Shown: positions 25,713 through 33,980 of the stretch, piece after piece
Layout of the letters: each line of letters starts with the position of its first letter
Position numbering within the stretch: the first letter of the stretch is position 1
Source: Paenibacillus beijingensis
GTDB lineage: Bacteria > Bacillota > Bacilli > Paenibacillales > Paenibacillaceae
NCBI RefSeq assembly: GCF_000961095.1
Contig: NZ_CP011058.1
Coordinates: forward strand, 769,501-833,500
Direction: 5' to 3'
DNA: 64,000 bases
Notes under the pieces: generated by a model
Told to the model about the DNA's origin: nothing
What the model saw: only the letters and a program-made list of their open reading frames with translations
Databases searched by the model: none
Made by a program: the position numbers and the translations under genes

Positions 25713-26915
25713 TTAACGCGGCACGCCGTCCGATTTCACAATGAGCTGCTCAAGCGGCTGCACCACTTCGTCCCTAACGAAATGCTCGCCGATAAAGACG
25801 GCGACATCTTTAACGTCCCCTTGAGGCCGGATCGCCAAAAAGTCCACTTCGCGGTAGGCGTACTGGAACAGAAACCGGCTTGCGGTATCGGTAAACGTGA
25901 CGATTCCTTTGGCTCGGTATACGTTGTCCGGAAGCTTCCGGAGAAACGCTTCGAACGCTTCGCTGTCCACAGGACCGTCCAAATAACAGGTAACCGCCAT
26001 CACGTGGTCGTGCCCGCTGTGCGAATGAGCTCCGTGCTCGTGGCTATGCTCGTCGTGCGGATGAGCTCCGTGCTCGTGGCCGTGACCGCTGTACGAACGA
26101 GCTCCATGCTCGTGGTCGTGCTCGCTGTGCGAACGAGCTCCGTGCTCGTGGCTGTGCTCGCCGTGCGGATGAGCTCCGTGCTCGTGGCCGTGATCGTCAT
26201 GCCCGCAGCCGCAACCGGGAGCGTGTTTCCCTTCGCCGGTGGAGCAGGAGCCGGCTGTCTTCATGTCCATTTTAAGATCGGCTTCTTCCGCTCCGGACTT
26301 CAGATGATCGTCCAGCCACCGTTCGTCCATATCGCAGCGGACCGCCGCGACGACCGGCGCATAGCGGTTCAGCTCCCGAAGCAGCTGTTCCGCCTCCACC
26401 CGCTCGTCCGGCTGCAGCAAATCGGTCTTATTCAGCACGAGAGAGGTCGCGCAAACGATTCCATCCCGCTGCAGCTTATACGTCCGGCCTTTGCCGCTGC
26501 GGCCAAGTCGCAGAAGCTCCGGTCCGTCGACGACCGTGACGATCGTTTCGAGCGAAATCCGCACCATCATCGCCGCTTCCGTTATACCGTCGATCATTTC
26601 CAGCGGGCTCGCTGCTCCGGTCGATTCGATCAGAATGACGTCGGGTTCATGCTGCTGCACAAGCGCCATTATTTCCATGCCCAGGTCGCCGCGGGAGGTG
26701 CAGCATATACAGCCGCCGAGCATTTCAGCCATCGGAACATCACGCTCGACAAGCATCCCGTCAAGATTCACTTCCCCCAGCTCGTTCACAATGACCGCCG
26801 GCTTCAGGCCGGACGTTTTGCACCGCTCCAGCAGCCGGGTCAGCAGCGTCGTTTTGCCGCTCCCAAGAAATCCGGCCAGCACAATGACCGGTATCGGCTT
26901 ACGTGATTCTCTCAT
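25713..26915 (-). CDS. CobW/COG0523-family metal-chaperone GTPase with expanded His-rich loop
   Basis: The 400-residue GTPase has Walker A GFLGSGKT (15-22), the metal-binding CxCC motif GGCICC (67-72), the switch region ESTG near 97-100, the guanine-specificity NKTD motif, and the CobW C-terminal domain. Between them (about 210-290) lies a linker with five copies of a roughly ten-residue unit of the type GHEHGAHPHGEHS, able to bind many Zn, Ni or Co ions. Family members deliver metal to target enzymes, often under zinc limitation. AAGGAG nine bases upstream supports the ATG. No Zur box was recognised upstream and no client gene is adjacent. Confidence 0.9.
   Translation of the reverse strand: MRESRKPIPVIVLAGFLGSGKTTLLTRLLERCKTSGLKPAVIVNELGEVNLDGMLVERDVPMAEMLGGCICCTSRGDLGMEIMALVQQHEPDVILIESTGAASPLEMIDGITEAAMMVRISLETIVTVVDGPELLRLGRSGKGRTYKLQRDGIVCATSLVLNKTDLLQPDERVEAEQLLRELNRYAPVVAAVRCDMDERWLDDHLKSGAEEADLKMDMKTAGSCSTGEGKHAPGCGCGHDDHGHEHGAHPHGEHSHEHGARSHSEHDHEHGARSYSGHGHEHGAHPHDEHSHEHGAHSHSGHDHVMAVTCYLDGPVDSEAFEAFLRKLPDNVYRAKGIVTFTDTASRFLFQYAYREVDFLAIRPQGDVKDVAVFIGEHFVRDEVVQPLEQLIVKSDGVPR
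26010..26200. repeat. Tandem coding repeats for the His-rich linker
   Basis: About six degenerate units of 30-33 bp with the shared string GAGCTCCGTGCTCGTGG (minor variants) lie inside the CobW-family gene. They encode the His/Gly/Glu-rich metal-binding linker and are likely to vary in number between strains. Confidence 0.85.
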
Positions 26916-27243
26916 TCCACATTTCTCCTTTTGTTCATGCGACTAACGGTTTGCGTCATTCAAACGCCGCAAGCTTTATGCGGTTTTCGACATAAAAATC
27001 TAAAAAATGCAATCACCGTTCGACAGACTGTATAACGTTTTCATAGTATCATTTCTTTAGATATGTTGGGCTTTCCGTTATCGGCTGCAACCCGTGATCC
27101 GGACTGCCGAATCCATTGCCGATCATGAGCGCCGACATACTCTAATCCTGCGCATGTTCCGGCTGTGCGGACACAATAAATAACGGGAGGAGTTGATTTC
27201 ATTCATAAGTTGCATTAATTATGCATTATAATCCATTATAACT
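26916..27243. other. Intergenic region upstream of the CobW-family gene
   Basis: No gene is visible. The stretch contains AT-rich promoter-like sequence, a small hairpin (CCGCA...TGCGG near 26970-26985) and a GGGAGGAG string near 27184 that is not followed by a usable reading frame. Confidence 0.4.
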
Positions 27244-27295
27244 CAAAACAAGGCTTGCTCGGGCGGCAGCGTCTGCGCGCGCGAACAAACCTTGT
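27244..27295 (-). terminator. Terminator of the general stress protein gene
   Basis: A 14-bp stem with two G-U pairs (ACAAGGCTTGCTCG opposite CGAACAAACCTTGT on the + strand) is followed by TTTT on the minus strand. It lies about 65 bp past the stop at 27362. Confidence 0.6.
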
Positions 27296-27361
27296 CGGTG
27301 ACAGAGACTAAAGCGGTCGACCCGCCGGCTTCAATGCTGACGTCTGCCTGTTCTCTGCCGA

Positions 27362-27688
27362 TCAATGAACTTTAGCGATAACCAAAATCTTGCCTTGGTC
27401 GAGCACTTCTTCATACCGCTCGGCTTCCATGTCATTCAGGCCGATCGCCCCCAGCTTGGAGCGAAGCTCGTCTCCCCGCGAGCGAAACATATTCGCCATG
27501 GAGTTGAACACGCCCTCCTCCGACAGGCCGATTTCATTGGCGTTGGAGTTGTCGGCCAGACGGTCCGTTTCATCCTTGTCATGAGTCAACACGTAAATTT
27601 CATCCCGGTTATAGCCGCGTCGATTCAATTCACGCACGGCTGACATCGCGTCCATACCATTCTCAACGACTTGAATGCTCGGTTTCAT
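27362..27688 (-). CDS. General stress protein, YflT/GSP17M domain
   Basis: The 108-residue protein matches the YflT-type general stress fold: N-terminal strand and helix (VVENGMDAMSAVRELNRRGY), the sequence YVLTHDKDETDRLAD, and a C-terminal strand KILVIAKVH. Family members accumulate under SigB control; the molecular role is unknown. The start at 27688 is fixed by GGAGGG six bases upstream; the frame is open further upstream, but that part includes the promoter. A close SigB-type promoter precedes it. It is divergent from glgC. Confidence 0.85.
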   Translation of the reverse strand: MKPSIQVVENGMDAMSAVRELNRRGYNRDEIYVLTHDKDETDRLADNSNANEIGLSEEGVFNSMANMFRSRGDELRSKLGAIGLNDMEAERYEEVLDQGKILVIAKVH

Positions 27689-27746
27689 CGTAATCCCTCC
27701 ATTTTTCGTAAAAGTTATTTTTTTGAGGTTATGAATGAATGTAAGC

Positions 27747-27772
27747 ATATCCTCAAGTTACTTTTCGTTAAC
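27747..27772 (-). promoter_or_regulatory. SigB-type promoter of the stress protein gene
   Basis: GTTAAC, 14 bases, GGATAT on the minus strand, close to the Bacillus SigB consensus GTTTAA-N12-14-GGGTAT and placed about 60 bp upstream of the start at 27688. Confidence 0.65.
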
Positions 27773-27797
27773 CGTCCCGATCACGGTTGAATCAACC
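27770..27797. promoter_or_regulatory. Two overlapping palindromes between the stress gene and glgC
   Basis: AACCGT...ACGGTT (27770-27788) and GGTTGA-A-TCAACC (27785-27797) share the GGTT segment, so the DNA can form either arrangement. They abut the SigB-type -35 box and could be an operator for either divergent gene. Confidence 0.35.
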
Positions 27798-27913
27798 ATT
27801 AAGAAATGGTAATTAATGTTTATTTTTGCATTCCATTTCTTGATAGCGATTTCGTTTCAAACCGATGCGGGGCGTTTACAACTATAGTACACATTGGAAA
27901 CGGAGGTAGACAG

Positions 27914-29122
27914 ATGAAACAAACGAAATGTGTAGCGATGCTGCTTGCGGGCGGCGAAGGGAAACGACTGGCTCCGTTAACAAACCGTCTGGCAAAGCCG
28001 GCGGTGCACTTTGGTGGACGGTACCGGATCATCGATTTCCCTCTTAGCAATTGCGTGAACTCCGGTATCGATACGGTCGGCATTTTGACCCAATACATGA
28101 AAGACTCCATCGATACGCATATCGGAGAAGGCGATGCGTGGAGCAATCTTCAAGTTTCGCTGCTGTCTTCCAATGATGAAACCGGCGGATATGTCGGTAC
28201 AGCCGATGCCATCTACCAGAACCTTGATTTTATCGAATCCAGCAATCCGGAGCACGTGCTTATTGTCTCCGGCGACCATATCTATCACATGGATTATAAC
28301 GACATGCTTCAGTTTCATATTAATAAAGGCGCTTCCATGACGCTTGCCGTCAAGGACGTTCCGTGGGAAGAAGCGTCCCGGTTCGGAATTATGAATACGG
28401 ACAAATCGTACAAAGTGCAGACGTTCGAAGAAAAACCGGCCAATCCGAAAAGCAACCTGGCTTCAATGGGCGTCTATATTTTCAAATGGGATGTGCTGCA
28501 AAAATATTTGCGGGAAGATGCCCTGAATCCGGAATCCTCGCACGACTTCGGCAAAGACGTTATTCCCGCCATGCTGTCGGCGGATCGTCATCATGTGTAC
28601 GCTTACCGTTTTGAAGGATATTGGAGAGACGTGGGCACACCGGACAGCTTGTGGGAAGCCCACATGGACCTGCTTACCGGAGAGTTCGAAATTGAGCGTA
28701 CCGATTGGCCGATGCATACTCCGGAATACATGGCTTCATCCGCCATCCAGGTGGCGCCTTATGCCGACGTCCAACAATCGATGATGAATCGCGGCTGCAG
28801 GATTGAAGGCGAGGTAAACCGTTCGATCCTGTTCCAGAGCGTACAAATCGGACAAGGCAGCCAAGTAAAGGAGAGCATTATTATGCCGGGCGCCCGGATC
28901 GGCCGCAACGTCACGATCCATCGCGCCATTATCGGTGAAGACGCTTATATCGCAGACGGTTCGTACATTTCCGGACAGGACGGCAAAATTATCGTAATCG
29001 GGGCAGGGGAGTTCCGATTTACCCGCGGACCGCTGCAGCGCCGCAAGGGACGCATCGTTACCGGTGCGGAAGAAGCGGCAAGCGGCGCCGCGGAATGGTA
29101 TGAAGAACGTCTTTATTCCTAA
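27914..29122 (+). CDS. glgC: Glucose-1-phosphate adenylyltransferase (ADP-glucose pyrophosphorylase)
   Basis: The 402-residue enzyme makes ADP-glucose from ATP and glucose-1-phosphate, the committed step of glycogen synthesis. It shows the nucleotidyltransferase signature LLAGGEGKRLAPLT, the FGGRYRIIDFPLSNC segment, SGDHIYHMDY and a C-terminal left-handed beta-helix. The ATG at 27914 has GGAGG seven bases upstream; an open frame extends to 27806 but is promoter DNA. In most Bacilli glgC sits in a glg operon; here it is alone, so glgD, glgA and glgB must be elsewhere. A strong terminator follows. Confidence 0.93.
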   Translation: MKQTKCVAMLLAGGEGKRLAPLTNRLAKPAVHFGGRYRIIDFPLSNCVNSGIDTVGILTQYMKDSIDTHIGEGDAWSNLQVSLLSSNDETGGYVGTADAIYQNLDFIESSNPEHVLIVSGDHIYHMDYNDMLQFHINKGASMTLAVKDVPWEEASRFGIMNTDKSYKVQTFEEKPANPKSNLASMGVYIFKWDVLQKYLREDALNPESSHDFGKDVIPAMLSADRHHVYAYRFEGYWRDVGTPDSLWEAHMDLLTGEFEIERTDWPMHTPEYMASSAIQVAPYADVQQSMMNRGCRIEGEVNRSILFQSVQIGQGSQVKESIIMPGARIGRNVTIHRAIIGEDAYIADGSYISGQDGKIIVIGAGEFRFTRGPLQRRKGRIVTGAEEAASGAAEWYEERLYS

Positions 29123-29239
29123 TCATACGGTAAAATGATGAGCGCGGACGACGCGGCGGTAACGAGAGGCCTGCTTGCCGACCGAAACGGCGCACGAACG
29201 CGCTCGCTTAAGCGAATTAAGCTTCGCTCGCGCAATACA

Positions 29240-29287
29240 AAGGGCTGCCTGAAGGTTGTTGACCTTCTCAGGCAGCCCTTATCTTTT
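29240..29287 (+). terminator. Intrinsic terminator after glgC
   Basis: A perfect 13-bp stem (AAGGGCTGCCTGA / TCAGGCAGCCCTT) with extra inner pairs is followed by ATCTTTTG. It lies between the convergent glgC and nitroreductase-like genes and may serve both strands. Confidence 0.85.
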
Positions 29288-29305
29288 GTCCTATTGCCGG
29301 AATGA

Positions 29306-29848
29306 TCATTGTCTGCACCGCAGCCGTGCGCTCAAACCGGAGCGTCCCGTATCCGGCCGGTCAGGTTTCTGAAGCGCAATGACGGCATGAAGCACGATCG
29401 AATCTGGCACCTGCAGCAATTTGCGGGCGATAAAATGGTCAAAGCCGCCCGCCGCACGCGTCGATATCCCCATCAGCCTCGCCTGGCGCGCCAGTCTCGC
29501 CCATGCTCCCCCTGCGTCCTTGAGCGTGGCGGCACTGCTTTGTTCCTGAGCCGGCTGCCTGTGCGAAGAGAAAAGCAGCAGCGCCGCTGCGTTGTCCGTC
29601 CAGGTGCGGTCTTTCGCGCGGATAAAGGAACGGAACAGCACCTTCTCCTCCTCCGTCATCGCCGCGTAAAAGCTCCACTTCCTCTCATTTGCGGACGATG
29701 GTTCCGCATAGGCGGCCTTCACAATAGACAGCAGCGCTTCCTCATCGAGTCCGCTTTTCTCGGACGGGGACCGCTTGAGGCGGTTAACTATTGGAGAATC
29801 GGCCGGCTGCTCCGGCTTGAAAGAAAAAAACGCTTCTTGAATCGTCAT
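29306..29848 (-). CDS. Nitroreductase-family protein
   Basis: The 180-residue protein fits the FMN-dependent nitroreductase fold: the phosphate-binding PSSANERKWSFYAA segment near the N-terminus, a middle part with NAAALLLFSS, and GGAWARLARQARLMGISTRAAGG before a C-terminal extension. It is somewhat short for the family. Such enzymes reduce nitro compounds, quinones or flavins with NAD(P)H. The ATG at 29848 has GGGAG ten bases upstream and matches the family start. Confidence 0.8.
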   Translation of the reverse strand: MTIQEAFFSFKPEQPADSPIVNRLKRSPSEKSGLDEEALLSIVKAAYAEPSSANERKWSFYAAMTEEEKVLFRSFIRAKDRTWTDNAAALLLFSSHRQPAQEQSSAATLKDAGGAWARLARQARLMGISTRAAGGFDHFIARKLLQVPDSIVLHAVIALQKPDRPDTGRSGLSARLRCRQ

Positions 29849-29916
29849 TATGAATTCGCTCCCTTCATTTGTCACGGTATCGGTATCCGTCGGTGATCAG
29901 AGTACTTGCAAGAGTG

Positions 29917-29947
29917 GAAAAAAGGAGGCACCCGAGGGAGTGCCTCC
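29917..29947 (-). terminator. Intrinsic terminator of the sulfur-acquisition operon
   Basis: GGAGGCAC / GTGCCTCC stem with an eight-base loop, then six T on the minus strand, eight bases past the binding-protein stop. Confidence 0.93.
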
Positions 29948-29954
29948 AGTGCCC

Positions 29955-31034
29955 TTATCCGCCAATTATCAACTGCCAGTCGCTAATATTGAATTCTCTT
30001 TTGGCCAGCTTCTCTTCCACCAGGAAGTTCTTCGTGCCTTCCAGCAGCTTCAGGCCGTTATCGGTAAACGGAGTGTCCTTGATGTCGCTGATCGGATATA
30101 CTTTTTCCGCCAATTCGACCGTTGTGTTGTACACCTGCGCAACGAATTGATAATATTCTTCCTCGTGCTGCTTCAAGTCTTCAAGCGCCTTCAGACGGGC
30201 TTCATTCCACACTTTCGGGAAATCAGGGAACTTCTGCAGGTAGTCTTCCGATACGACGGTTGCGCTTGTGCCAAGCAGGTCGGGATGCTTCGTGGCATCG
30301 TCGAGATAAGTGAAGCCTTCGTCGATCTGTTTCAGCGCGTTCACGCCGGTGTTGGTCATCGCGTCCACATCGCCGCGCGCGAGCGCCGCCTGCGCATCCG
30401 GGATGAGCATATGAACGAGCTTATAATCGGTTACACCTTCCTGCTTCAGCAGCCCGACGACATAACGGTGCATAAAAGAACCCTTTTGGATCGCGATCGT
30501 CTTGCCCTTCAGATCCTGAATCGTCTTCGGACCGTCTTTCTTGCCGATCACATAGCCGATCGTGCCCGTCGAGGACTGCGTAATGAGACGCGTTTTCGCG
30601 CCGGACGAATAGGCGATAATGGCGGGCGTGTCGCCGAGGCTGCCGAAATCAAGGCGTCCGCTGATCAGCGATTCCGTCTGGTCCGGTCCGTTCGGAAATC
30701 CGGTCGCTTTCACTTCGGAGATGCCGTACTTTTTCAGCTCCTCCTGGATAATCCCTTTATACAGCCCCCAGCCTTCCGCGCCGGCCGGCAGGTTCAGCTT
30801 ATTGCTGCCGATAAACCCGTAGTTCAGTACGGCGGGCACATTGCTTGCCGCCTCTGAGGACGTACCCGCAGCTTCCGCTCCCGCTTCGGAGCCGGAAGAT
30901 GACGTGCCGTTCGTACTTTGACCGGAAGATCCGCATGCCTGAATCAACACGATTGCCATCATAAAAGCTGCGATCAGCGCGAGCTTCAAGCTTCTCGCGC
31001 GCCCCCCTTTGTTCTCTCTGTAAAACTGCGCCAT
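29955..31034 (-). CDS. SsuA/TauA-type ABC substrate-binding lipoprotein
   Basis: The 359-residue protein has a lipoprotein signal (Cys in VLIQACGSS), a Ser/Gly-rich linker and the NMT1/SsuA-like fold of binding proteins for sulfonates, taurine, nitrate or related anions (LISGRLDFGSLGDTPAI and KTIQDLKGKTIAIQKGS are typical). GAGAGGAG nine bases upstream fixes the start at 31034 rather than at codons further 5'. It is the last gene of an operon with two permeases, a flavoprotein and a ferredoxin. A sulfur-containing organic anion is the likely ligand given the nearby cysteine synthase, but the exact substrate is open. Confidence 0.88.
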   Translation of the reverse strand: MAQFYRENKGGRARSLKLALIAAFMMAIVLIQACGSSGQSTNGTSSSGSEAGAEAAGTSSEAASNVPAVLNYGFIGSNKLNLPAGAEGWGLYKGIIQEELKKYGISEVKATGFPNGPDQTESLISGRLDFGSLGDTPAIIAYSSGAKTRLITQSSTGTIGYVIGKKDGPKTIQDLKGKTIAIQKGSFMHRYVVGLLKQEGVTDYKLVHMLIPDAQAALARGDVDAMTNTGVNALKQIDEGFTYLDDATKHPDLLGTSATVVSEDYLQKFPDFPKVWNEARLKALEDLKQHEEEYYQFVAQVYNTTVELAEKVYPISDIKDTPFTDNGLKLLEGTKNFLVEEKLAKREFNISDWQLIIGG

Positions 31035-31109
31035 GTTTTGATGCTCCTCTCCGCCGATGCTCCTGCGCCGAACCGGCCTCTCGCTCATTTTCGCCAAGCG
31101 GCCGCCGGT

Positions 31110-31442
31110 TCAGAAGTTTGTTTGCAACGCTAACTGGTACATGTATTCGTGGCCGGCAACGGGCTTCCGGCCTTTGCCCCAGCCGACCTTCTCCCGGTAG
31201 CCGCCAAGCAGCCCCTGCCGCTCCAGCTCCTCTTCCGTCACGCCGGTCACCTCTTCCGAATTCGGCGCAACATAGAGCGCGTCGACCGGGCAGTACAGCT
31301 CGCACATGAAGCAGGTCTGGCAATCGCTCTGTCTGGCGATGACGGGCACGCCGCCTTCAACTTTGTCGAACACGTTTGTCGGGCAGACGGAAACGCACTG
31401 GTTGCACTCGACGCACCGGGTTTGGCTAATCACTTCAATCAT
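31110..31442 (-). CDS. Two-cluster [4Fe-4S] ferredoxin, APS-reductase beta-like
   Basis: The 110-residue protein has two cluster motifs, CVECNQCVSVCP (10-21) and CQTCFMCELYCP (41-52), then a 50-residue tail with a KVGWGKGRKPVAGHEYMY segment. It overlaps the flavoprotein stop as ATGA, so the two are made together and probably form a complex in which this subunit carries electrons to or from the flavin. The arrangement resembles the AprB subunit of adenylylsulfate reductase, although the tail is shorter. Confidence 0.87.
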   Translation of the reverse strand: MIEVISQTRCVECNQCVSVCPTNVFDKVEGGVPVIARQSDCQTCFMCELYCPVDALYVAPNSEEVTGVTEEELERQGLLGGYREKVGWGKGRKPVAGHEYMYQLALQTNF

Positions 31443-33046
31443 AGCGGCACACTCTCCTTCGCAACTTCCTCCGTCCGCACCCAGACGTTATCGAGGCCGC
31501 CGGTAATGAGCCGGTGATGCTGCCCGCTGTCGGCTACGGGGAAATCTTCCCGCTTGTGCATGCCTCTCGTTTCCGTGCGGGCCAGAGCCGCATTGTACAT
31601 CCAGCGCGCCGTTGCCGTCATCGCAGCCGCCTCGCGCGCTTTGACGCCTTCGGCCGTGCGTTCAACCGCTTCGCCGCGCTGGGAACTCCACAGACCATCC
31701 AGCCGCCCGAGCGAACCGGTAAGCCCCTTCTCCGTCCGGAACAGATTGCGGTCGTACGGCTTCACCTCGTCTTGAACGGCGCGCACGATCTGTTCCGACC
31801 TGGCCGCAGCGTCCGCTCTTGCTCCCTTCTCCACGAGCGGCGATGAGGACAACCCTTTCAGCGTGCGCGAAACCGCATGGCTTCCGAGCCGCTGCGCATA
31901 AACGGCCGCCCCTTCGCCCGCAAACGAGCCCGAAGACATCGCCCATGCCGCATTATGGCTGCCGCCGCCGGTAAAACCGCCGCAAATCAGCTCGCGGGTC
32001 GCCGCGTCTCCGGCCGCATAAAGGCCCGGCACTTTCGTCGCGCAGCTTTCATCCGTAATGCGGATGCCGCCTGTGCCGCGAACCGTTCCTTCCAGCCGGA
32101 GTGTGACCGGGAATTTATCCTTGAACGGATCGATTCCGCGGCGGTCGAACGGCAGGAAGAAGTTCGTCTGCCCGACGCGCAGCAGCGGCTTAAGATGCTC
32201 CGGCGCCTGATCCAGGCTGGCGTAAACTTGCCGTCCCTCAAGCAGATTACGGGCGATGATCGAGCGGCCCTTCTTGGAGCCTGCGCCCTCGACAACCGTT
32301 CCGTCCTCATAATAAAAGCTGGCGTAGGTGTAATAAGCGGTCTTCGTCACGGACGAGAAGGTCGGGCAGATCGCATACGCGTTCGAAAATTCCATGCCCG
32401 ACAAATCCGCTCCCGCTTCGGCGGCAAACAGATACCCGTCTCCGGTGAGCACATTGCAGCCGAGCGCCTTGCTGAGAAACGCGCAGCCGCCGGTCGCAAT
32501 GACGACGGCACCCGCCTGCACGGTCCACGTATCGCCCGTTTGCGTCTGCACGCCGCTCGCCCCGCCGACGCCGTGCTCATCGGCCAGCAGCTCCAGCGCC
32601 GGACTGTGATCGAGAATTTTGACGCCGGCCTTTTGCACCAGCTTGCGCATCAGGCGCATATATTCCGGCCCCTGCAGCCCCCGGCGGTGCTGGCTGCCGT
32701 GCTCGTCGAGCGGGAACGGATAGCCCCATGCGCCGAGCTTGTTCATATTTTCATACGTACGGTCCAGCACGCGGTCCATCCATTTATGCTCAGCGAGCTG
32801 ACCGCCCATCGTGTACCGGCTCGCCTTGGCATTTTCCCGCAGCTCCCGCTCCGGCTTGACGTACCAGACTCCCGTTCCGGAAGGAGCGGTCGCGCCGCTC
32901 GAGCCGCAGTATCCTTTGTCCGCCAGCACAACTTTCGCGCCCTTCGCAGCCGCCGTAATGGCCGCCCACGTTCCGGCAGGCCCGCCTCCGATCACCAATA
33001 CATCCGCCGTTAAGCGGAGTGCTCCTTTTGCCGCGTGCTCACCCAT
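31439..33046 (-). CDS. FAD-dependent oxidoreductase, fumarate reductase/AprA-like flavoprotein
   Basis: The 535-residue protein has an N-terminal dinucleotide-binding motif VIGGGPAG (18-25), the FAD-linked GYCGSSGATAPSGTGVWYV region, a capping domain, and AAGDAATRELICGGFTGGGS near the C-terminal FAD contact, as in succinate dehydrogenase, fumarate reductase and APS reductase alpha subunits. GGGGAGG nine bases upstream fixes the ATG at 33046. It is coupled to a ferredoxin gene and embedded among SsuA-like transport genes, so it probably oxidises or reduces a sulfur compound brought in by the transporter. No sulfonate monooxygenase is present, making a flavoprotein route the likely replacement. 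Confidence 0.87.
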   Translation of the reverse strand: MGEHAAKGALRLTADVLVIGGGPAGTWAAITAAAKGAKVVLADKGYCGSSGATAPSGTGVWYVKPERELRENAKASRYTMGGQLAEHKWMDRVLDRTYENMNKLGAWGYPFPLDEHGSQHRRGLQGPEYMRLMRKLVQKAGVKILDHSPALELLADEHGVGGASGVQTQTGDTWTVQAGAVVIATGGCAFLSKALGCNVLTGDGYLFAAEAGADLSGMEFSNAYAICPTFSSVTKTAYYTYASFYYEDGTVVEGAGSKKGRSIIARNLLEGRQVYASLDQAPEHLKPLLRVGQTNFFLPFDRRGIDPFKDKFPVTLRLEGTVRGTGGIRITDESCATKVPGLYAAGDAATRELICGGFTGGGSHNAAWAMSSGSFAGEGAAVYAQRLGSHAVSRTLKGLSSSPLVEKGARADAAARSEQIVRAVQDEVKPYDRNLFRTEKGLTGSLGRLDGLWSSQRGEAVERTAEGVKAREAAAMTATARWMYNAALARTETRGMHKREDFPVADSGQHHRLITGGLDNVWVRTEEVAKESVPL

Positions 33047-33086
33047 TTGTGAAAACCTCCCCATTGAAATTTGTTTTAACATCCGG

Positions 33087-33965
33087 TCAGCCTTTGTAGC
33101 CGTCCCGCCAGTGAAGCCATCTCCGCTCCAGCAAGCGGACGAACGAATCGATCAGCTTGCCCACAGCTGCAAAAATGAGAATGCCGACAAAAATCACTTC
33201 GGTATCGGAGTTTTGCTTCGCTTCATTAATAAGAAAGCCGATGCCGGACTGCGAGCCGATCAGCTCCGCCACGACGAGGCCGATCCACGATACCGCAAGC
33301 GACAAGCGCAAGCCGAGCAAAATATCGGGCAGCGCCGCCGGCAAAATTAGCCGGACGACCCGCTTGAACGGGCTGAACGCCAGCACCCGCGCCACTTCAA
33401 ACAGCTTGCCGTCCACATTGCGGATGCCCGCGAACGTGTTGATATAAAGCGGAAAGAAAGCCCCGGTCATAATAATGACCGTTTTCGAAACTTCCCCGAA
33501 GCCGAACCAGAGAATAATAAGCGGCGCGATCGCCAGATGGGGAACGAGCCGCAGCACCTGCAGACTCGGATCGAGCAAATACTGCGCCTTGCGGAACAGC
33601 CCGGTCCATATGCCGAGCAGCAGCCCCGCCGAGCCGCCGGCCGCGAAGCCGATTCCCGCTCTGCCGACGCTGACACCCAAATGGTGAAAAATGTCGCCGG
33701 ATACGGTCAACCCCGCCAGCGCCCCCGCAATGGTTAGCGGCGACGGCAAGAATGTCGGCGATACGAGACCGGCGCTCGCGGCCGCCTGCCAAACGACTAG
33801 CAGAACGACCGGAATAACGGCTGCCGCCGCAATGTCGGAGGCTGCCTTTTTCCAGGCTGCGACGGCATGTCTTGCCCTTCGCAGCGCCCCTCTCCGGGAA
33901 ACGTCCGGATTCGCCTCCCGCTTGCTGCCCGCCGGCTGGACGACAGCTTCAGCCGCTTTGCTCAT
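33087..33965 (-). CDS. SsuC-type ABC permease, second of a paralogous pair
   Basis: The 292-residue permease has a long charged N-terminus, about six membrane helices and the BPD_transp_1 EAA region (ARVLAFSPFKRVVRLILPAAL). It is clearly paralogous to the permease encoded just upstream, with similarity along the whole C-terminal half. GGGAGG seven bases upstream supports the ATG. SsuBC/TauBC systems normally use a permease homodimer, so two paralogs suggest a heterodimeric pore or two specificities. Confidence 0.9.
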   Translation of the reverse strand: MSKAAEAVVQPAGSKREANPDVSRRGALRRARHAVAAWKKAASDIAAAAVIPVVLLVVWQAAASAGLVSPTFLPSPLTIAGALAGLTVSGDIFHHLGVSVGRAGIGFAAGGSAGLLLGIWTGLFRKAQYLLDPSLQVLRLVPHLAIAPLIILWFGFGEVSKTVIIMTGAFFPLYINTFAGIRNVDGKLFEVARVLAFSPFKRVVRLILPAALPDILLGLRLSLAVSWIGLVVAELIGSQSGIGFLINEAKQNSDTEVIFVGILIFAAVGKLIDSFVRLLERRWLHWRDGYKG

Positions 33966-33980
33966 GTCAACACCTCCCTT

